A stretch of DNA of 64,000 nucleotides from Bufo bufo (GCF_905171765.1 NC_053392.1:499020556-499084555), one strand, 5' to 3'; numbered from the stretch's first letter, positions 20,139 to 33,037 are shown. Translations and numbers: made by a program. Notes: a model not told the origin generated them from the sequence alone.

Positions 20139-20239
20139 ACTGCAGCTAGAGATGAGCGGACACCTGGATGTTCGGGTTCAGCAGGTTCAGCCGAACTTGA
20201 AAAAAAAGTTCGGGTTCGGGACCCTAACTTGAACCCGAA

Positions 20240-20643
20240 CCCATTAAGGTCATTGGGGACCCGAACTTTTGAGCACTAAAATAGCCCTGGAAAGAGCTAG
20301 AGGGTTGCAAAAGGCAGCAAAATGTGCTTAAGAGCATGCAAATGCTCTGCAAACAAATGTGGGTAGGGAAATTTATTAAAAAAACTGAAAAGACCATAAA
20401 AAAATTAGGAATGATGTAGGAGGAAGAGGTTGAGGAGGCGGTGAATGGGTGGATGTGGCGGTGTAGGCTCACGTGGCGGTCTAGGTGGAAGCGGCGGCAC
20501 AGGAGGAATAGGTAGCCAACACAGATGTGTGTTATTTTGCATTTTTAAATAGGGGTATCCCCCAAAATATTATGACATATAAAAAACAAAAGGAATAAGT
20601 GCACTTGAGTACAAGTATGGATGGTTGAGGCTGTTAGAACTGT
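20240..20643. other. E2 left subterminal spacer
   Basis: GC-poor sequence between the left terminal repeat and the transposase stop. It lacks the 93-bp repeats found at the same place in E4. Nothing else is seen. Confidence 0.6.
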
Positions 20644-23600
20644 CTATTCTGAAAAAGGTACAGACAAGTCTTGTGGGATCCAGGCCTGGTTCATTTTAAT
20701 GAACGTGAGCTTGTCCACGTTGGCTGTGGACAGGCGGCTGCGTCTGTCTCTAATGACGCCTCCAAGGCATACAGGGCAAGCTCTGTCCATGTGGACAATT
20801 TGGAGACCCAGAAGTTGAATGGGGCAGAACCATCAGTCAGTACGTGTAGGCGTGTGCACAGGTACTGTTCCACCATGTTGTTCAAATGCTGCCTCCTGCT
20901 AACACGCTCCATATCAGCAGTTGGGGCCAGTTGTTGCGGCGAGGTGACAAAGCTTTTCCACATGTCGGCCATGCTAACCCTGCCTTCTGAGGTGCTGGCG
21001 CTGACACAGCTGCGTTCGCGACCTCTTCCTCCTCCTCTGCCTTCGCCTTGTGCTTCCACTTGTCCCCCGGCGTCAGTCAGGAAGGCTCTCAGGAGCGCGT
21101 CTACCAGCGTGCTCCAGTGAGGGAATTAAGGACGTCACATTGTCTTTGTAACGGTGATCCAGCAGGGTGGCCACCCAATAGTCCGCACACGTTAAAATGT
21201 GGGCAACTCTGCTGTCGTTGCGCAGGCACTGCAGCATGTAGTCACTCATGAGTGCGAGGCTGCCCAGAGGTAAGGACAAGATGTCCTCTGTGGGAGGCGT
21301 ATCGTCTGCGTCCTCCGTATCCCCCCAGACACACAGCAGTGATGGGCCCGAGCTGCGTTGGGAGCCACCCCGCTGTGAACATGCTTCATCCTCATCCTCC
21401 TCCTCGTCCTCCAGTAGTGGGCCCTGGCTGGCCAAATTTGTACCTGGCCTCTGCTGTTGCAAAAAACCTCCCTCTGAGCCACTTCTAAAAGACTGGCCTG
21501 AAAGTGTTAGAAATGACCACTTTTCCTCCTCCTCATCCTGGGCCACATCCTCTTCCATCATCGCCCTAAGTGTTTTCTCAAGGAGACAAAGAAATGGTAT
21601 TGTAACGCTGATAATGGCATCATCGCCACTGGCCATGTTGGTGGAGTACTCGAAACAGTGCAACAGGGCACACAGGTCTCGCATGGAGGCCCAGTCATTG
21701 GTGGTAAAGTGGTGCTGTTCCGCAGTGCGACTCACCCGTGCGTGCTGCAGCTGAAACTCCACTATGGCCTGCTGCTGCTCGCACAGTCTCTCCAGCATGT
21801 GCAAGGTGGAGTTCCACCTGGTGGGCACGTAGCATATGAGGCGGTGAGCGGGAAGGCCGAAGTTACGCTGTAGAGCAGACAGCCGAGCGGCGACAGGATA
21901 AGAACGCCGGAAGCACGCACAGACGGCCCGCACTTTATGCAGCAGCTCTGACATGTCGGGGTAGTTGTGAATGAATTTCTGCACCACCAAATTCAGCACA
22001 TGCACCAGGCAAGAGATGTGCGTCAAACCGGCTAGTCCCAGAGCTGCAACGAGATTTCGCCCATTATCGCACACCACTAGGACGGGCTTGAGGCTCACTG
22101 GCAGCAACCACTCGTCGGTCTGTTGTTCGATACCCCGCCACAATTCCTGCGCGGTGTGGGGCCTGTCCCCCAAACATATCCATTTCAGAACGTCCTGCTG
22201 ATGTTTACCCCTGGCTGTGTTGAAGTTGGTGGTGAAGGTCTGTCCGGATGAGGAGGTGGTAGAAGAGGAGGAGGAAGCTGAGTAGGAAGAGGAGGCAACA
22301 GGAGGCAAAGAATGATGCCCTGCGATCCTTGGCGGCGGAAGGATGGGCGCCAAACAGCTCTCCGCCTGGGGCCCAGCCGCCACTACATTTACCCAGTGTG
22401 CAGTTAGGGAGATATAGCGTCACTGGCCGTGCATACTGGTCCACGTATCTGTGGTTAGGTGGACCTTGTCACAGATGGCGTTGCGCAGTGCACACTTGAT
22501 TTTATCCGATACTTGGTTGTGCAGGGAGGGCACGGCTCTCCTGGAGAAGTAGTGGCGGCTGGGAACGACGTACTGTGGGACAGCAAGCGACATGAGCTGT
22601 TTGAAGCTGTCCATCTCCACCAGCCTAAATGACAGCATTTCAAAGGCCAGTAGTTTAGAAATGCTGTCATTCAGGGCCAGGGATCGAGGGTGGCTAGGTG
22701 GGAATTTACGCTTTCTCTCCAAGGTTTGTGAGATGGAGAGCTGAACGCTTCCGTGTGACATGGTGGAGATGCTTGGTGATGGAGGTGGTGGTGTTGGTGG
22801 CACATCCTCTGTTTGCTGGGCGGAAGGTGCCAACATTCCTCCAGAGGCGGAGGAAGAGGCCGAGGCAGCAGGACAAGAAGAAGCAGTAGGAGCCAGAGAC
22901 CTTTCTTAGTTTTGAAGGTGCTTACTCCACTGCAGCCCGTGTCTCGCATGTAGATGCCTGGTCATGCAGGTTGTGCTAAGGTTCAGAACGTTAATGCCTC
23001 GCTTCAGGCTCTGATGGCACAGCGTGCAAACCACTCGGGTCTTGTCGGCAGCACATTGTGTGAAGAAGTGCCATGCCAGGGAACTACTTGAAGCTCCCTT
23101 TGGTGTGCTCGGTAACTGGTGGCGGTGGCCAGTAGCAGGCGAACTGTTTTGGCGATGGCTGCTCTGCTTTTGCACCCTGCTCCCTCTTTTGCTATGCTGT
23201 TGGCTCGGTCTCAACACTGCCTCTTCCTCCGAACTCTGAAAGTCAGTGGCACGACCTTCATTCCATGTGGGGTCTAGGACCTTATCGTCCCCTGCATCTT
23301 CTTCCACCCAGTCTTCCTCCCTGACCTCCTTTTCAGTCTGCACACTGCAGAAAGACGCAGCAGTTGGCACCTGTGTTTCGTCATCATCAGAGACGTGCTG
23401 AGGTGGTATTCCCATGTCCTCATCAGGAAACATAAGTGGTTGTGCGTCAGTGCATTCTATGTCTTCCACCCTGGGGAAGCGCTAGGTGGATGCCCTTGGG
23501 AAACCCTGCCAGCAGAGTCTTCAAACAGTATAAGAGACTGCTGCATGACTTGAGGCTCAGACAGGTTCCCCGATATGCACGGGGGTGATGTGACAGACTG

Positions 23601-23915
23601 ATGGACATGGGTTTCAGGCGCCACATGTGCGCTTTCTGCAGAAGACTGGGTGGGAGATAATGTGAACCTGCTGGATCCACTGTCGGCCACCCAATTGACT
23701 AGCGCCTGTACTTGCTCAGGCCTTACCATCCTTAGAACGGCATTAGGCCCGACCAAATATCGCTGTAGATTCTGGTGGCTAATGGGACCTGAGGTAGTAG
23801 GCTCAGTAGGACGTGTAGCTGTGGCAGAACGGCCATGTCCTCTCCCTGCATTAGAGGCTCCACCAACACCACCACCACGACCATGACCGCGTCCCTTATT
23901 AGATGCTTGCCTCAT
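20644..23915 (-). pseudogene. E2 hAT transposase, long form, with frameshifts
   Basis: This is a very long hAT transposase, about 1,050-1,100 codons in several frames, against 600-750 in many families. Order: RG-rich N-terminus (GRGHGRGGG), NLQRYLVGP and LVNWVADSGS, an acidic region, then a BED zinc finger (CTLCHQSL ... TRHLHARH). After that come HLTTDTWTSMHGQ (first Asp), LVVCDNGRNLVAAL (second Asp), VHVLNLVVQKF, and VPTRWNSTLHMLERL. The C-terminal side has Glu-rich inserts and DKLTFIKMNQAW-type dimerisation sequence. Lesions: frameshifts near 23460, 22840 and 22400, another near 21070, and a deletion near 20780 that removes the CPTASVLSERVFS block kept in E4. Start taken at the first Met before the RG region. 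Confidence 0.9.
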
Positions 23916-23939
23916 AGGTAGCGTTTACCAAGCAAAGTA

Positions 23940-26900
23940 AAAAGTGGTTGAGTCTGATAAAAATAATTATCCGCCAATAAAAACCCTGATGTAGGGTATT
24001 GCACTAAAAAAAAAAATTTAAACTCTATATGACAGCGGTATTTGTGGCCAAAATTTCACAGTAACTTATGCACCTCTGAACCCAGATGTGCAGTATATCA
24101 GAGTTTTTTTTTAACCCCAGTAAACAAAAGCCGTATTTCTGGCCTAAAATGAACAGTCCCTTATGCACCTATAATCCTGCACTATATGAAACAGATGTTT
24201 TTTTTTCACCCCAGTATGCCAAAGCCGTATTTCTGGCCAAAATGTGACACTCACTTATGCACCTATAATCCTAGATGTGCACTATATGAAACAGATGTTT
24301 TTTTTTCACCCCAGTATGCCCCAGTATGAAAAAGCAATATTTCTGCCCTAAATTTCACAGTAACTTATGCACCTCTAATCCCAGATGTGCAGTTTATCAA
24401 AGTTTTTTTTTAACCCCAGTAAGCAAAAGCTGTATTAGTGGCCTAAATTTCACAGTAACTTATGCACCTATAATCACAGATGTGCAGTATATCAGAGGTT
24501 TTTTTTTAACCCCAGTAAGCAAAAGCCGTACTTCTGGCCTAAAATGAACAGTCCCTTATGCACCTATAATCCTAGATGTGCACTATATGAAACAGAGGGG
24601 TTTGTTTCACCCGGTATGCCCCAGTATGCCAAAGCTGTATTTCTGGCCTAAATGTGACACTCACTTATGCACCTATAATCCTAGATGTGCACTATATGAA
24701 ACAGATGCTTTTTTTTTTACCCCAGTATGCCAAATCCGTATTTCTGGCCTAAATGTGACACCCACTTATGCGCCTATAATCCTAGATGTGCACTATATGA
24801 AACTGATGCTTTTTTTTACCCCAGTATGCCAAATCCGTATTTCTGGCCAAAATGTGACACTCACTTATGCACCTCAAATCCAAGATGTGCACTATATGAA
24901 ACAGATGGGGTTTTTTTTCACCCAAGTATGCCCCAGTATGAGAAAGCCGTATTTCTGGCCTAAATGTAACACTCACTTATGCACCTCTAATCCCAGATGT
25001 GCAGTATATCAGACGTTTTTTTTAACCCCAGTAAGCAAAAGCCGTATTTGTGGCCTAAATTTCACAGTAACTTATGCACCTCTAATCCCAGATGTGCACT
25101 ATATGAAACAGATGTTTTTTTTTCACCCCAGTATGCCCCAGTATGCCAAAGCCGTATTTCTGGCCTAAATGTGACACCCACTTATGCACCTCAAATCCCA
25201 GATGTGCACTATATGAAACAGATGTTTTTTTTCCACCCAAGTATGCCCCAGTATGAGAAAGCCGTATTTCTGGCCTAAATGTAACACTCACTTATGCACC
25301 TCTAATCCCAGATGTGCAGTATATCAGAGGTTTTTTTTTAACCCCAGTAAGCAAAAGCCGTATTTCTGGCCTAAAATGAACAGTCCCTTATGCACCTATA
25401 ATCCTAGATGTGCACTATATGAAACAGATGTTTTTTTTCACCCCAGTATGCCCCAGTATGCCAAAGCCGTATTTCTGGCCTAAATGTGACACTCACTTAT
25501 GCACCTATAATCCTAGATGTGCACTATATGAAACAGATGGTTTTTTTTCACCCCAGTATGCCCCAGTATGAGAAAGCCGTATTTCTGGCCTAAATTTTAC
25601 AGTAATTTATGCACCTCTAATCCCAGATGTGCAGTATATCAGAGGTTTATTTTAACCCCAGTAAGCAAAAGCCGTATTTGTGGCCTAAATTTCACAGTAA
25701 CTTATGCACCTATAATCACAGATGTGCAGTATATCAGAGGTTATTTTTTTAACCCCAGTAAGCAAAAGCCGTTTTTGTGGCCTAAATATCACAGTAATTT
25801 ATGCACCTCTAATCCCAGATGTGCAGTTTTGTAGAGTTTTTTTTTTATCCCCAGTAAGCAAAAGCCGTATTTGTGGCCTAAATTTCACAGTAACTTATGC
25901 ACCTCTAATCCCAGATGTGCAGTATATCAGAGGTTTTTTTTAACCCCAGTAAGCAAAAGCCGTATTTCTGGCCTAAAATGAACAGTCCCTTATGCACCTA
26001 TAATCCTAGATGTGCACTATATGAAACAGAGGGGTTTGTTTCACCCAGTATGCCAAAGCCGTATTTCTGGCCTAAATGTGACTCTCACTTATGCACCTAA
26101 AATCCTAGATGTGCACTATATGAAACAGATGTTTTTTTTTCACCCCAGTATGCCCCAGTATGCCAAAGCCGTATTTCTGGCCTAAATGTGACACTCACTT
26201 ATGCACCTATAATCCGAAATATGCACTATATGAAACAGATGGGGTTTTTTTTAACCCCAGTATGCGAAAGCCGTATTTCTGGCCTAAATTTCACAGTAAT
26301 TTATGCACCTCTAATCCCAGATGTGCAGTATATCAGAGGTTTTTTTTAACCCCAGTAAGCAAAAGCCGTATTTGTGGCCTAAATTTCACAGTAACTTATG
26401 CACCTCTAATCACAGATGTGCAGTATATAAGAGGTTTTTTTTAACCCCAGTAAGCAAAAGCCGTATTTCTGGCCTAAAATGAACAGTCCCTTATGCACCT
26501 ATAATCCTAGATGTGCACTATATGAAACAGATGTTTTTTTTTTCACCCTAGTATGTCAAAGCCTTATTTTTTGACTAAATGTGACACTCACTTATGCACC
26601 TATAATCCTAGATGTGCACTATATGAAACAGATCATTTATGTGCACTATATGAAACAGATTTATTTTTTCACCCCAGTATGCCCCAGTATGAGAAAGCCG
26701 CATTTGTGGCCTAAATTTCACAGTAATTTATGCACCTCTAATCCCAGATGTGCAGTATATTAGAGGTTTTTTTTTTTAACCCTAGTAAGCAAAAGCCGTA
26801 TTTCTGCCGTAAATATTTCACAGTAATTTATGCACCTATAATCTCAGATGTGCAGCATATCAGATGGGGTTTTTAACCCCAGTAAGCAAAAGCCGCATTT

Positions 26901-28410
26901 GTGGCCTAAATTTCACAGTAAGTTATGCACCTCTAATCCCAGATGTGCAGTATATTAGAGGTTTTTTTAACCCCAGTAAGCAAAAGCCGTATTTCTGGCC
27001 TAAAATGAACAGTCCCTTATGTACCTATAATCCTAGATGTGCACTATATGAAACAGAGGGGTTTGTTTCACCCAGTATGCCCCAGTATGCCAAAGCCGTA
27101 TTTCTGGCCTAAATGTGACACTCACTTATGCACCTATAATCCTGGATGTGAACTATATGAAACAGATGTTTTTTTTTCACACCAGTATGCCAAAGCCGTA
27201 TTTCTGGCCTAAATGTGACACTCACTTATGCACCTATAATCCTAGATGTGCACTATATGAAACAGATGATTTTTTTTTTTCACCCCAGTATGCCCCAGTA
27301 TGAGAAAGCCGTATTTCTGGCCTAAATGTAACACTCACTTATGCACCTCTAATCCCAGATGTGCAGTATATCAGAGGTTTTTTTTAACACCAGTATGCCC
27401 CAGTATGAGAAAGCCGTATTTCTGGCCTTAATTGAACAGTCACTTATTGTCACGGCCTTTGGTGTGTGCCGTGACACTTTCGCCGCGCATGCTGGTTGCC
27501 GGTGGCAACTTGTTGATATGCATGTGTGTGCGCTTTCCCTTTAAGGATGTTTCCTTTCCCTGCTTTGGTGTGCACGGGGTTAAGGTGTGCTTCGTGGGTG
27601 TGACCTCAGGCCCTCTTATATGTTGGTGTGGTGGAGCCTGAAGGTCAGTTTGATTTTGCTTCAGTCTGTGTAGGAGCTTTGCTCCCTGGTTGAATGATTG
27701 TCTCTGTGAGCTATCCCTATTTGTTTTGTTTACCTTGCTCTGTCTGTTTTTCCCTCCGGTGTGTTTGTCATTCCTCCCCCCACCTGGTGTATGTAGTTGG
27801 TGTGGGTTTTGCTTGGAGGCACGATTGTAGTATGTTGCTCCGGAAGGGGCGTGCTTTCCCGGAGGGGTTTAAGCGAAGACTAGACTGTGGGTTTTCCAGC
27901 TTGGAGCCCCCTTTCATCACGGCTGCGGCAGGTAAGTGTGGATAGCATTGTTATTATGCTGTTACTTACCTGCCGTACTGTTTAGCCCATGGTCTTGCAT
28001 CCTGTTTGCTACTGGGCCTCTGGAGACACCATTCATCCGTGGTGTAGGATGAATGGGTGGTCTCTGCCCTGTCATAATGCCTAGGGTTTTGCAGGGATAG
28101 CAGGGTCAAAGGTTGGTGAGCATGAGCCCCCTTACCTTCTGAGGTGGCTCATGCATTAGGAATCTAGGGAGAATTCAGGGTTGCACTAGGAGGTGACCTG
28201 CTCCCTGTTCCCTGCTATCTGGCGTTGCAGCCACTGTCATTACACGGTGGGGGGTTTTCCCCACTCACCACCGTGACACTTATGCAGCGATAATCCTAGA
28301 TGTGCACTATATGAAACAGAGGTTTTTTTTTAACCCCAGTGTCTCAAAGCAGTATTTCTGGACTTGCAGACATGCAGATATCCTGTGCTGGTGCATTATT
28401 GTTGCATAAA
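23940..28410. repeat. 95-bp tandem array, right arm of E2
   Basis: About 36 copies of a unit near 95 bases (AAGCAAAAGCCGTATTTCTG, GCCTAAA, TTATGCACCT, GATGTGCA). Two variants are interspersed: one with CAGTAAGC...TCACAGTAACTTATG...CAGTATATCAGAGG, the other with CAGTATGCC...GTGACACTCACTTATG...CACTATATGAAACAGATG. Some copies carry an extra 11 bases (CCCCAGTATGC). Short repetitive frames over the array are by-products. A solo LTR interrupts it at 27448-28278. Confidence 0.95.
27448..28278 (+). mobile_element. Solo LTR
   Basis: 831 bases starting TGTCACGG and ending CCGTGACA, flanked by a 5-bp duplication CTTAT (27443-27447 and 28279-28283). No coding sequence. Ends and duplication length fit an LTR retrotransposon after recombination between its LTRs. 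Parts resemble the fragment at 37463-37825. It interrupts the 95-bp array of E2. Confidence 0.8.
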
Positions 28411-28645
28411 ATGGCTGCCGATTATGTATTGACTAACTGAAGGAAAAAAAGTTAGTTTTCAGTAGTAGTTGGCTCAGGGCAGGCTTAAAACAATTGTGCA
28501 CTGCACCTACAAAACACATTTGCTGTAGATCGCTGAGTAAAGAAGCAGTTCTTCATAAGATTCATCCCTGATCTTTCCTCACAGCAGCTGCAGCCTATCC
28601 TTACATTAATCCGAGCAGAGTGACGGGCAGCGCTACGTGACTCCA

Positions 28646-28740
28646 GCTTAAATAGAGGCTGGGTCACATGCTGCAGTTGGCCAATCACAAAGCTGTGATG
28701 GCCTCTTGGGGCAAGTAGTATGACGCTTGTTGATTGGCTG
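28646..28740 (-). promoter_or_regulatory. Candidate E2 promoter
   Basis: Reading towards the transposase: CCAAT in AGCAGCCAATCAAC (28740-28729), an inverted CCAAT (28681-28685), then TATTTAAGC (about 28656-28648). The same block with the same order is conserved in E4 (53914-54022), while the adjacent repeat arms are unrelated. That conservation supports function. Confidence 0.6.
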
Positions 28741-28887
28741 CTTTGCAGCCTTTCAAAAAGCGCCATTAAAATCGCCGAACCCAAACTTTTACGTAAATGT
28801 TCGGGTTCGGGTCCGGGTGCCGAAAAACCTAAAGTTCGGTACGAACCCGAACTTTACAGTTCGAGTTCGCTCAACTCTAACTGCAGC

Positions 28888-30254
28888 ACCATCAACTTGG
28901 CCAGGAGCATGTTCAACTTCTGCGCTGTTCGATCAGTGCACGCATACTGTTGTCTCTTGGCAATCGCTTTGGTGATCGATTGCTGACGGAATGTATGATG
29001 AGGAGTAAGAGAAGGAGTAGGAGCATCAGGACCGGCAGATGATGGGAAGGACAGACAGCTCCCTTCGGCTGAGGTGGTGGAGCCTTGACTGCCAGAAACT
29101 GGGTGCATGTTAGTGGGTGATGGAACAGTTGCTGCGGCAGGCTGGACCACCACATCGGAGCCATGTTTCTCCCAGGCCACTTTATGGCGACGCTGCATAT
29201 GTTGATGCAGGGCCATAGTGCCAACATTGGCACCCTGGCCATGCTTTACCCTCTGCCCACAGATTCTACATATGGCCACTTTCACCTCCTCTGGCTCTGG
29301 CGGCTTAAAAAGAACTGCCACACCGCCGAGTAGCTGATTTTACCCCCAAACACTACGCACTGACTGACTGCTACCGCCACTGCCTCCTTGAGGTCCTGCA
29401 CCGCTACTTCTGCTACACACTGACTGACTGCTACCACCGCTGCCTCCTTGAGCCCCTGCACCGCTACTTACCAGGCAGATAGGCTCTCGCGAAGCGGGTG
29501 GTCTACCCCGGGCGCGTTTGGCTACTGACCTCCCATTGCTACCACCCTGCTGACTCCCACCCACGCTAGCGACTTGGCTGGCTCCGCCGCTGGCTCACGG
29601 GCAAGCTGCCACCCTCTTATCCCGATGATGATGAAGCCGTCACCCGGCTTCCAAGTGCGATCAGCTACATGATCATAATCAAGTACTGTCTGCACGTCAC
29701 TGATGTCCTCCTCAACCGTCTCTGGGTCAGGAGTCTGACCGCTCTCAACACCAGCTCCCACGCCACTCTCCTCATCACTACTTGCCCACCTAGCAGGGTA
29801 AGCGGCGGATGTCTCCTCCACATCTTGGCTGGGCAGTAGCTGCTGACTGTCCTCTAGTAGCTCTTCCTCTCTGAAAGGTGGAGTTGAGCCTAGAGCATAT
29901 AATATTTCTTGCGTGAGGGAACAGAAAAGGACAGAGGGAGGTTGAGGACAGGTGAGGGCACAGGGCCTGCTCCCAGGCCATGCCAACTAAGGGTTGTGTC
30001 TGACGAACCCACTGACTCTCTTGGCTGGAGGTGTCTGATGTCACTTGCGACGAAATCGAAGATCGAGTCAACCAATCAAGAACCGCTGGGTTGCTGTTCA
30101 CGACACGACTGCTAGCTGACACTGGGAGCTCAGGCCTCTCGAAGTGACCCCTGCTGCCACGGCCCCTTACTCTGCTGCGACCTCTGCCTGCGCCAGAAAC
30201 ATTTAGGCCTCTGCCAGTCCCCTGTGCAGGGCCTGGCACTTCTCTAACTGACAT
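28888..30254 (-). pseudogene. E1 hAT transposase, N-terminal part with BED finger
   Basis: This is the N-terminal part of the E1 transposase. It begins with an RG-rich segment (GRGRSRVRGRGSRG), then NSNPAVLDWLTRSS, equivalent to the NWVADSGS block of E2. After a frameshift near 29900 it continues with SSDEESGVGAGVESG, VLDYDHVADRTW and a Ser/Gly-rich stretch. The last part is a BED zinc finger, which in hATs binds the element ends: CRICGQRVKHG ... HQHMQRRH. It ends in KLNMLLAKLMVLQL where E2 is inserted. The gene resumes at 20138. Confidence 0.8.
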
Positions 30255-30279
30255 ACTGTTAGATCAAATCAAATTTTAG

Positions 30280-30827
30280 ATCAAATATTTTTTAATTCGC
30301 CACTAATACACGGCAAACTGGGCTTTAGAGTATATCACTGCACAGCACAAGGTCAATTAGGCCCTAATTTTTGTCAACTTTTACACAACACAACAGGCTT
30401 TTCAATAGATAAGTGCAACGCTGTATGGAGAATATATTTTTATTTTGCCACTAATACACAGCAAACAGGGCTCTAATATATCAATGCACAGCTGAACGGC
30501 AATTAGGCCCCAAACTTTTTCTCCTTTTACACAACACAATAGGCTTTTCAACAGATAAGTGCAAAGCTGGACGGCGAATATATTTTTATTTCGCCACTAA
30601 TACACGGCAAACTGGGCTTTAGAGTATATCACTGCACCGCAAATGGACAATTAGGCCTTAATTTATTTAAACTTTTACAAAACACAACATGCTTTTCAAC
30701 AGATAAGTGCAATGCTGGACGGCGAATATATTTTTATTTCGCCAGTAATACAAGGCAAACTGGGCTTTATAATATATCACTGCACTGCAGAACGGCAATT
30801 AGGCCCTAATTTTTTTCTACTTTTACT
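30280..30827. repeat. 148-bp tandem array, right arm of E1 (block 1)
   Basis: Nearly four units of about 148 bases. Key words: ATATTTTTATTTCGCCACTA, CGGCAAACTGGGCTTTAGAG, GGCAATTAGGCCCTAA, AGGCTTTTCAACAGATAAGT. The array continues at 33772, 35007 and 35756 between TTAA insertions. Confidence 0.9.
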
Positions 30828-31229
30828 TTAAAGGGTTTCTACCACCAGAAATACTGTTATGTAGCTGACTGACATTAGCGATGCGCTAATGTCAGCACTA
30901 CATAACAGTATGTTTCTAACATTAGTCCCTGCTGCCGTTTTTGTTAAAAAAGCACTTTTAGTATATGCTAATGAGCCTCTAGGTGCTATGTGGGCGTAAA
31001 ATCAGCACCTAGAGGCTCCGTCCACTCACACTTTATCCCGCCCAGCAGGGGCGTACATAGAAATCACTGGCCCCCATAGCAAGAATCGAAATTGGGCCCC
31101 CATTCCCCTTTTACAGCCCCTTCCACTACCCATTCCAGGCCTCTCCCTTTGTTCCATGAACTATTCTTGCTGCTGCGTTTTATAATTTATGCCATCAGGG
31201 CCGGATTGGGATTACAAAACAGCCCCGGC

Positions 31230-31535
31230 ACACAAAAGAGGTATAGTAGGTGCAGTGTGTACATGTATATAGTATATCCAGCAGTGTACTGATATGTGAG
31301 GTACGAGGTATAATAGATGCAGTGTGTACAGGTATATAGTAAATACAGCAGTGTATTGACATGAGGTATGAGGTATAAATTACAGCTCGTACCTCACATA
31401 TCAGTGCACTGCTGTATATACTGTATATCTGTACACACTGCATATTTTATACCTCATACCTCACATATCAGTACACTGCTGTATATACTATATATCTATA
31501 CATATTGCATCTATAATACTGTGTAATATATGCGG
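31230..31535. repeat. Inverted tandem array, 60-67-bp unit
   Basis: CAGCAGTGTACTGATATGTG...TACGAGGTATAATA appears as direct copies and then in inverted orientation (TATACCTCATACCTCACATA...). The same unit forms a cleaner array at 58430-58740. Confidence 0.8.
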
Positions 31536-31569
31536 TGTGTGTATGTATGTGTATATATATATATATATA

Positions 31570-32623
31570 TACACTCACCTAAAGAATTATTAGGAACACC
31601 ATACTAATACGGTGTTGGACCCCCTTTTGCCTTCAGAACTGCCTTAATTCTACGTGGCATTGATTCAACAAGGTGCTGATAGCATTCTTTAGAAATGTTG
31701 GCCCATATTGATAGGATAGCATCTTGCAGTTGATGGAGATTTGAGGGATGCACATCCAGGGCACGAAGCTCCCATTCCACCACATCCCAAAGATGCTCTA
31801 TTTGGTTGAGATCTGGTGACTGTGGGGGCCATTTTAGTACAGTGAACTCATTGTCATGTTCAAGAAACCAATTTGAAATGATTTGAGCTTTGTGACATGG
31901 TGCATTATCCTGCTGGAAGTAGCCATCAGAGGATGGATACATGTTCTTATTCTGTTTACGCCAAATTCGGACTCTACCATTTGAATGTCTCAACAGAAAT
32001 CGAGACTCATCAGACCAGGCAACATTTTTCCAGTCTTCAACAGTCCAATTTTGGTGAGCTCGTGCAAATTGTAGCCTCTTTTTCCTATTTGTAGTAGAGA
32101 TGAGTGGTACCCGGTGGGGTCTTCTGCTGTTGTAGCCCATCCGCCTCAAGGTTGTGCGTGTTGTGGCTTCACAAATGCTTTGCTGCATACCTCGGTTGTA
32201 ACGAGTGTTTATTTCAGTCAACGTTGCTCTTCTATCAGCTTGAATCAGTCGGCCCATTCTCCAATGACCTCTAGCATCCACAAGGCATTTTTGCCCACAG
32301 GACTGCCGCATACTGGATGTTTTTCCCTTTTCACACCATTCTTTGTAAACCCTAGAAATGGTTGTGCGTGAAAATCCCAGTAACTGAGCAGATTGTGAAA
32401 TACTCAGACCGGCCCGTCTGGCACCAACAACCATGCCACGCTCAAAATTGCTTAAATCACCTTTCTTTCCCATTCTGACATTCAGTTTGGAGTTCAGGAG
32501 ATTGTCTTGACCAGGACCACACCCCTAAATGCATTGAAGCAACTGCCATGTGATTGGTTGACTAGATAATTGCATTAATGAGAAATAGAACAGGTGTTCC
32601 TAATAATTCTTTAGGTGAGTGTA
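31570..32623 (-). mobile_element. Tc1/mariner element, DD36E type, internally deleted (copy 1)
   Basis: 1054 bases with perfect-looking ends TACACTCACCTAAAGAATTA / TAATTCTTTAGGTGAGTGTA, inserted in a (TA)n run. The transposase on the minus strand lacks a central block. Copy 2 lies at 45674-46684 and shares the same deletion. Confidence 0.95.
31604..32473 (-). CDS. Tc1 transposase, 289 aa, internally deleted
   Basis: The frame is open for 289 codons. The N-terminus has paired helix-turn-helix sequence (FERGMVVGARRAGLSISQSA). The first catalytic Asp is in AWSDESRF, the second in QQDNAPCHKA and the Glu in LNQIEHLWD. I count 36 residues between the second Asp and the Glu, i.e. DD36E. Between RIWRKQNKNM and YPSSDGYFQQ, about 50 residues that normally include the GGGGVMVWG block are missing, so although the frame is open the catalytic core is not complete. 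The start Met is the first in frame, next to the family-typical GKKGDLS. Likely inactive. Confidence 0.85.
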   Translation of the reverse strand: MGKKGDLSNFERGMVVGARRAGLSISQSAQLLGFSRTTISRVYKEWCEKGKTSSMRQSCGQKCLVDARGHWRMGRLIQADRRATLTEINTRYNRGMQQSICEATTRTTLRRMGYNSRRPHRVPLISTTNRKKRLQFARAHQNWTVEDWKNVAWSDESRFLLRHSNGRVRIWRKQNKNMYPSSDGYFQQDNAPCHKAQIISNWFLEHDNEFTVLKWPPQSPDLNQIEHLWDVVEWELRALDVHPSNLHQLQDAILSIWANISKECYQHLVESMPRRIKAVLKAKGGPTPY

Positions 32624-32639
32624 TATATATATATACATA

Positions 32640-33037
32640 TACAGAGCAGTGTATTGATGTGAGACATAGAAGGTATAATATTGTAGATGCAGTGTGTACA
32701 GAAATATGTGGTCAGTTATACATTATGGTCACTGTGTATGTGAGGTACATGAGGTAGTGGTCACTGTAACTGTCTGAAGTATTATACATAAGTGAGCAAT
32801 GAGTAAAAACAGGGCATGGAGGGGGGGGGGATGATGAGAAGTGGAGGACCTCCTCTTACCACTCCATTCCAGTCTGTATGGATCAATGCAGAGCTGATTG
32901 TGAACTTCTAATACTTGTTGTTAGTGGTTTAAGGACCTGTGATGATGTCATCACAGGTCCTGGCAGATGTACCTTTCAAACCTAGGAACTACATTATTTT
33001 TGGTGCAGTTCCTTTGCTAGATCCTGCAGGACCTGTG
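32640..33037. other. Interior of the CAGGGGCGTA hAT, no gene
   Basis: Contains diverged 67-bp-array words, a G-run near 32820, and the first of the GGACCTGTGATGATGTCATC inverted segments. No protein similarity. Confidence 0.6.

Larger units (their letters stand above)
20147..28879 (-). mobile_element. E2: autonomous-type hAT element, decayed
   Basis: Ends TAGAGATGAGCGGACACC and the inverse GTTCGCTCAACTCTA, with GTTCGGGTTCGGG-rich subterminal sequence on both sides. A perfect 8-bp duplication ACTGCAGC lies at 20139-20146 and 28880-28887. It contains a broken transposase gene on the minus strand, a 95-bp repeat arm, a promoter and one solo LTR. It is inserted in the E1 transposase gene. E4 (48725-54170) is a close relative. 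Confidence 0.95.

Noticed and set aside
21248..21754. Ser-rich plus-strand frame of 168 codons (and 50169-50678 in E4)
   Set aside because: Antisense shadow of the acidic Glu/Asp region of the hAT transposase.
24326..27303. Series of plus-strand frames with a repeated Tyr/Phe-Trp-Pro-Lys-type pattern
   Set aside because: They follow the 95-bp array of E2 and break at each change of the poly(T) length; no independent start or conserved domain.
23940..28410. CRISPR-like alternation of conserved and variable blocks
   Set aside because: Units are about 95 bases with no unique spacers, in a eukaryotic transposon arm; it is a two-variant minisatellite.
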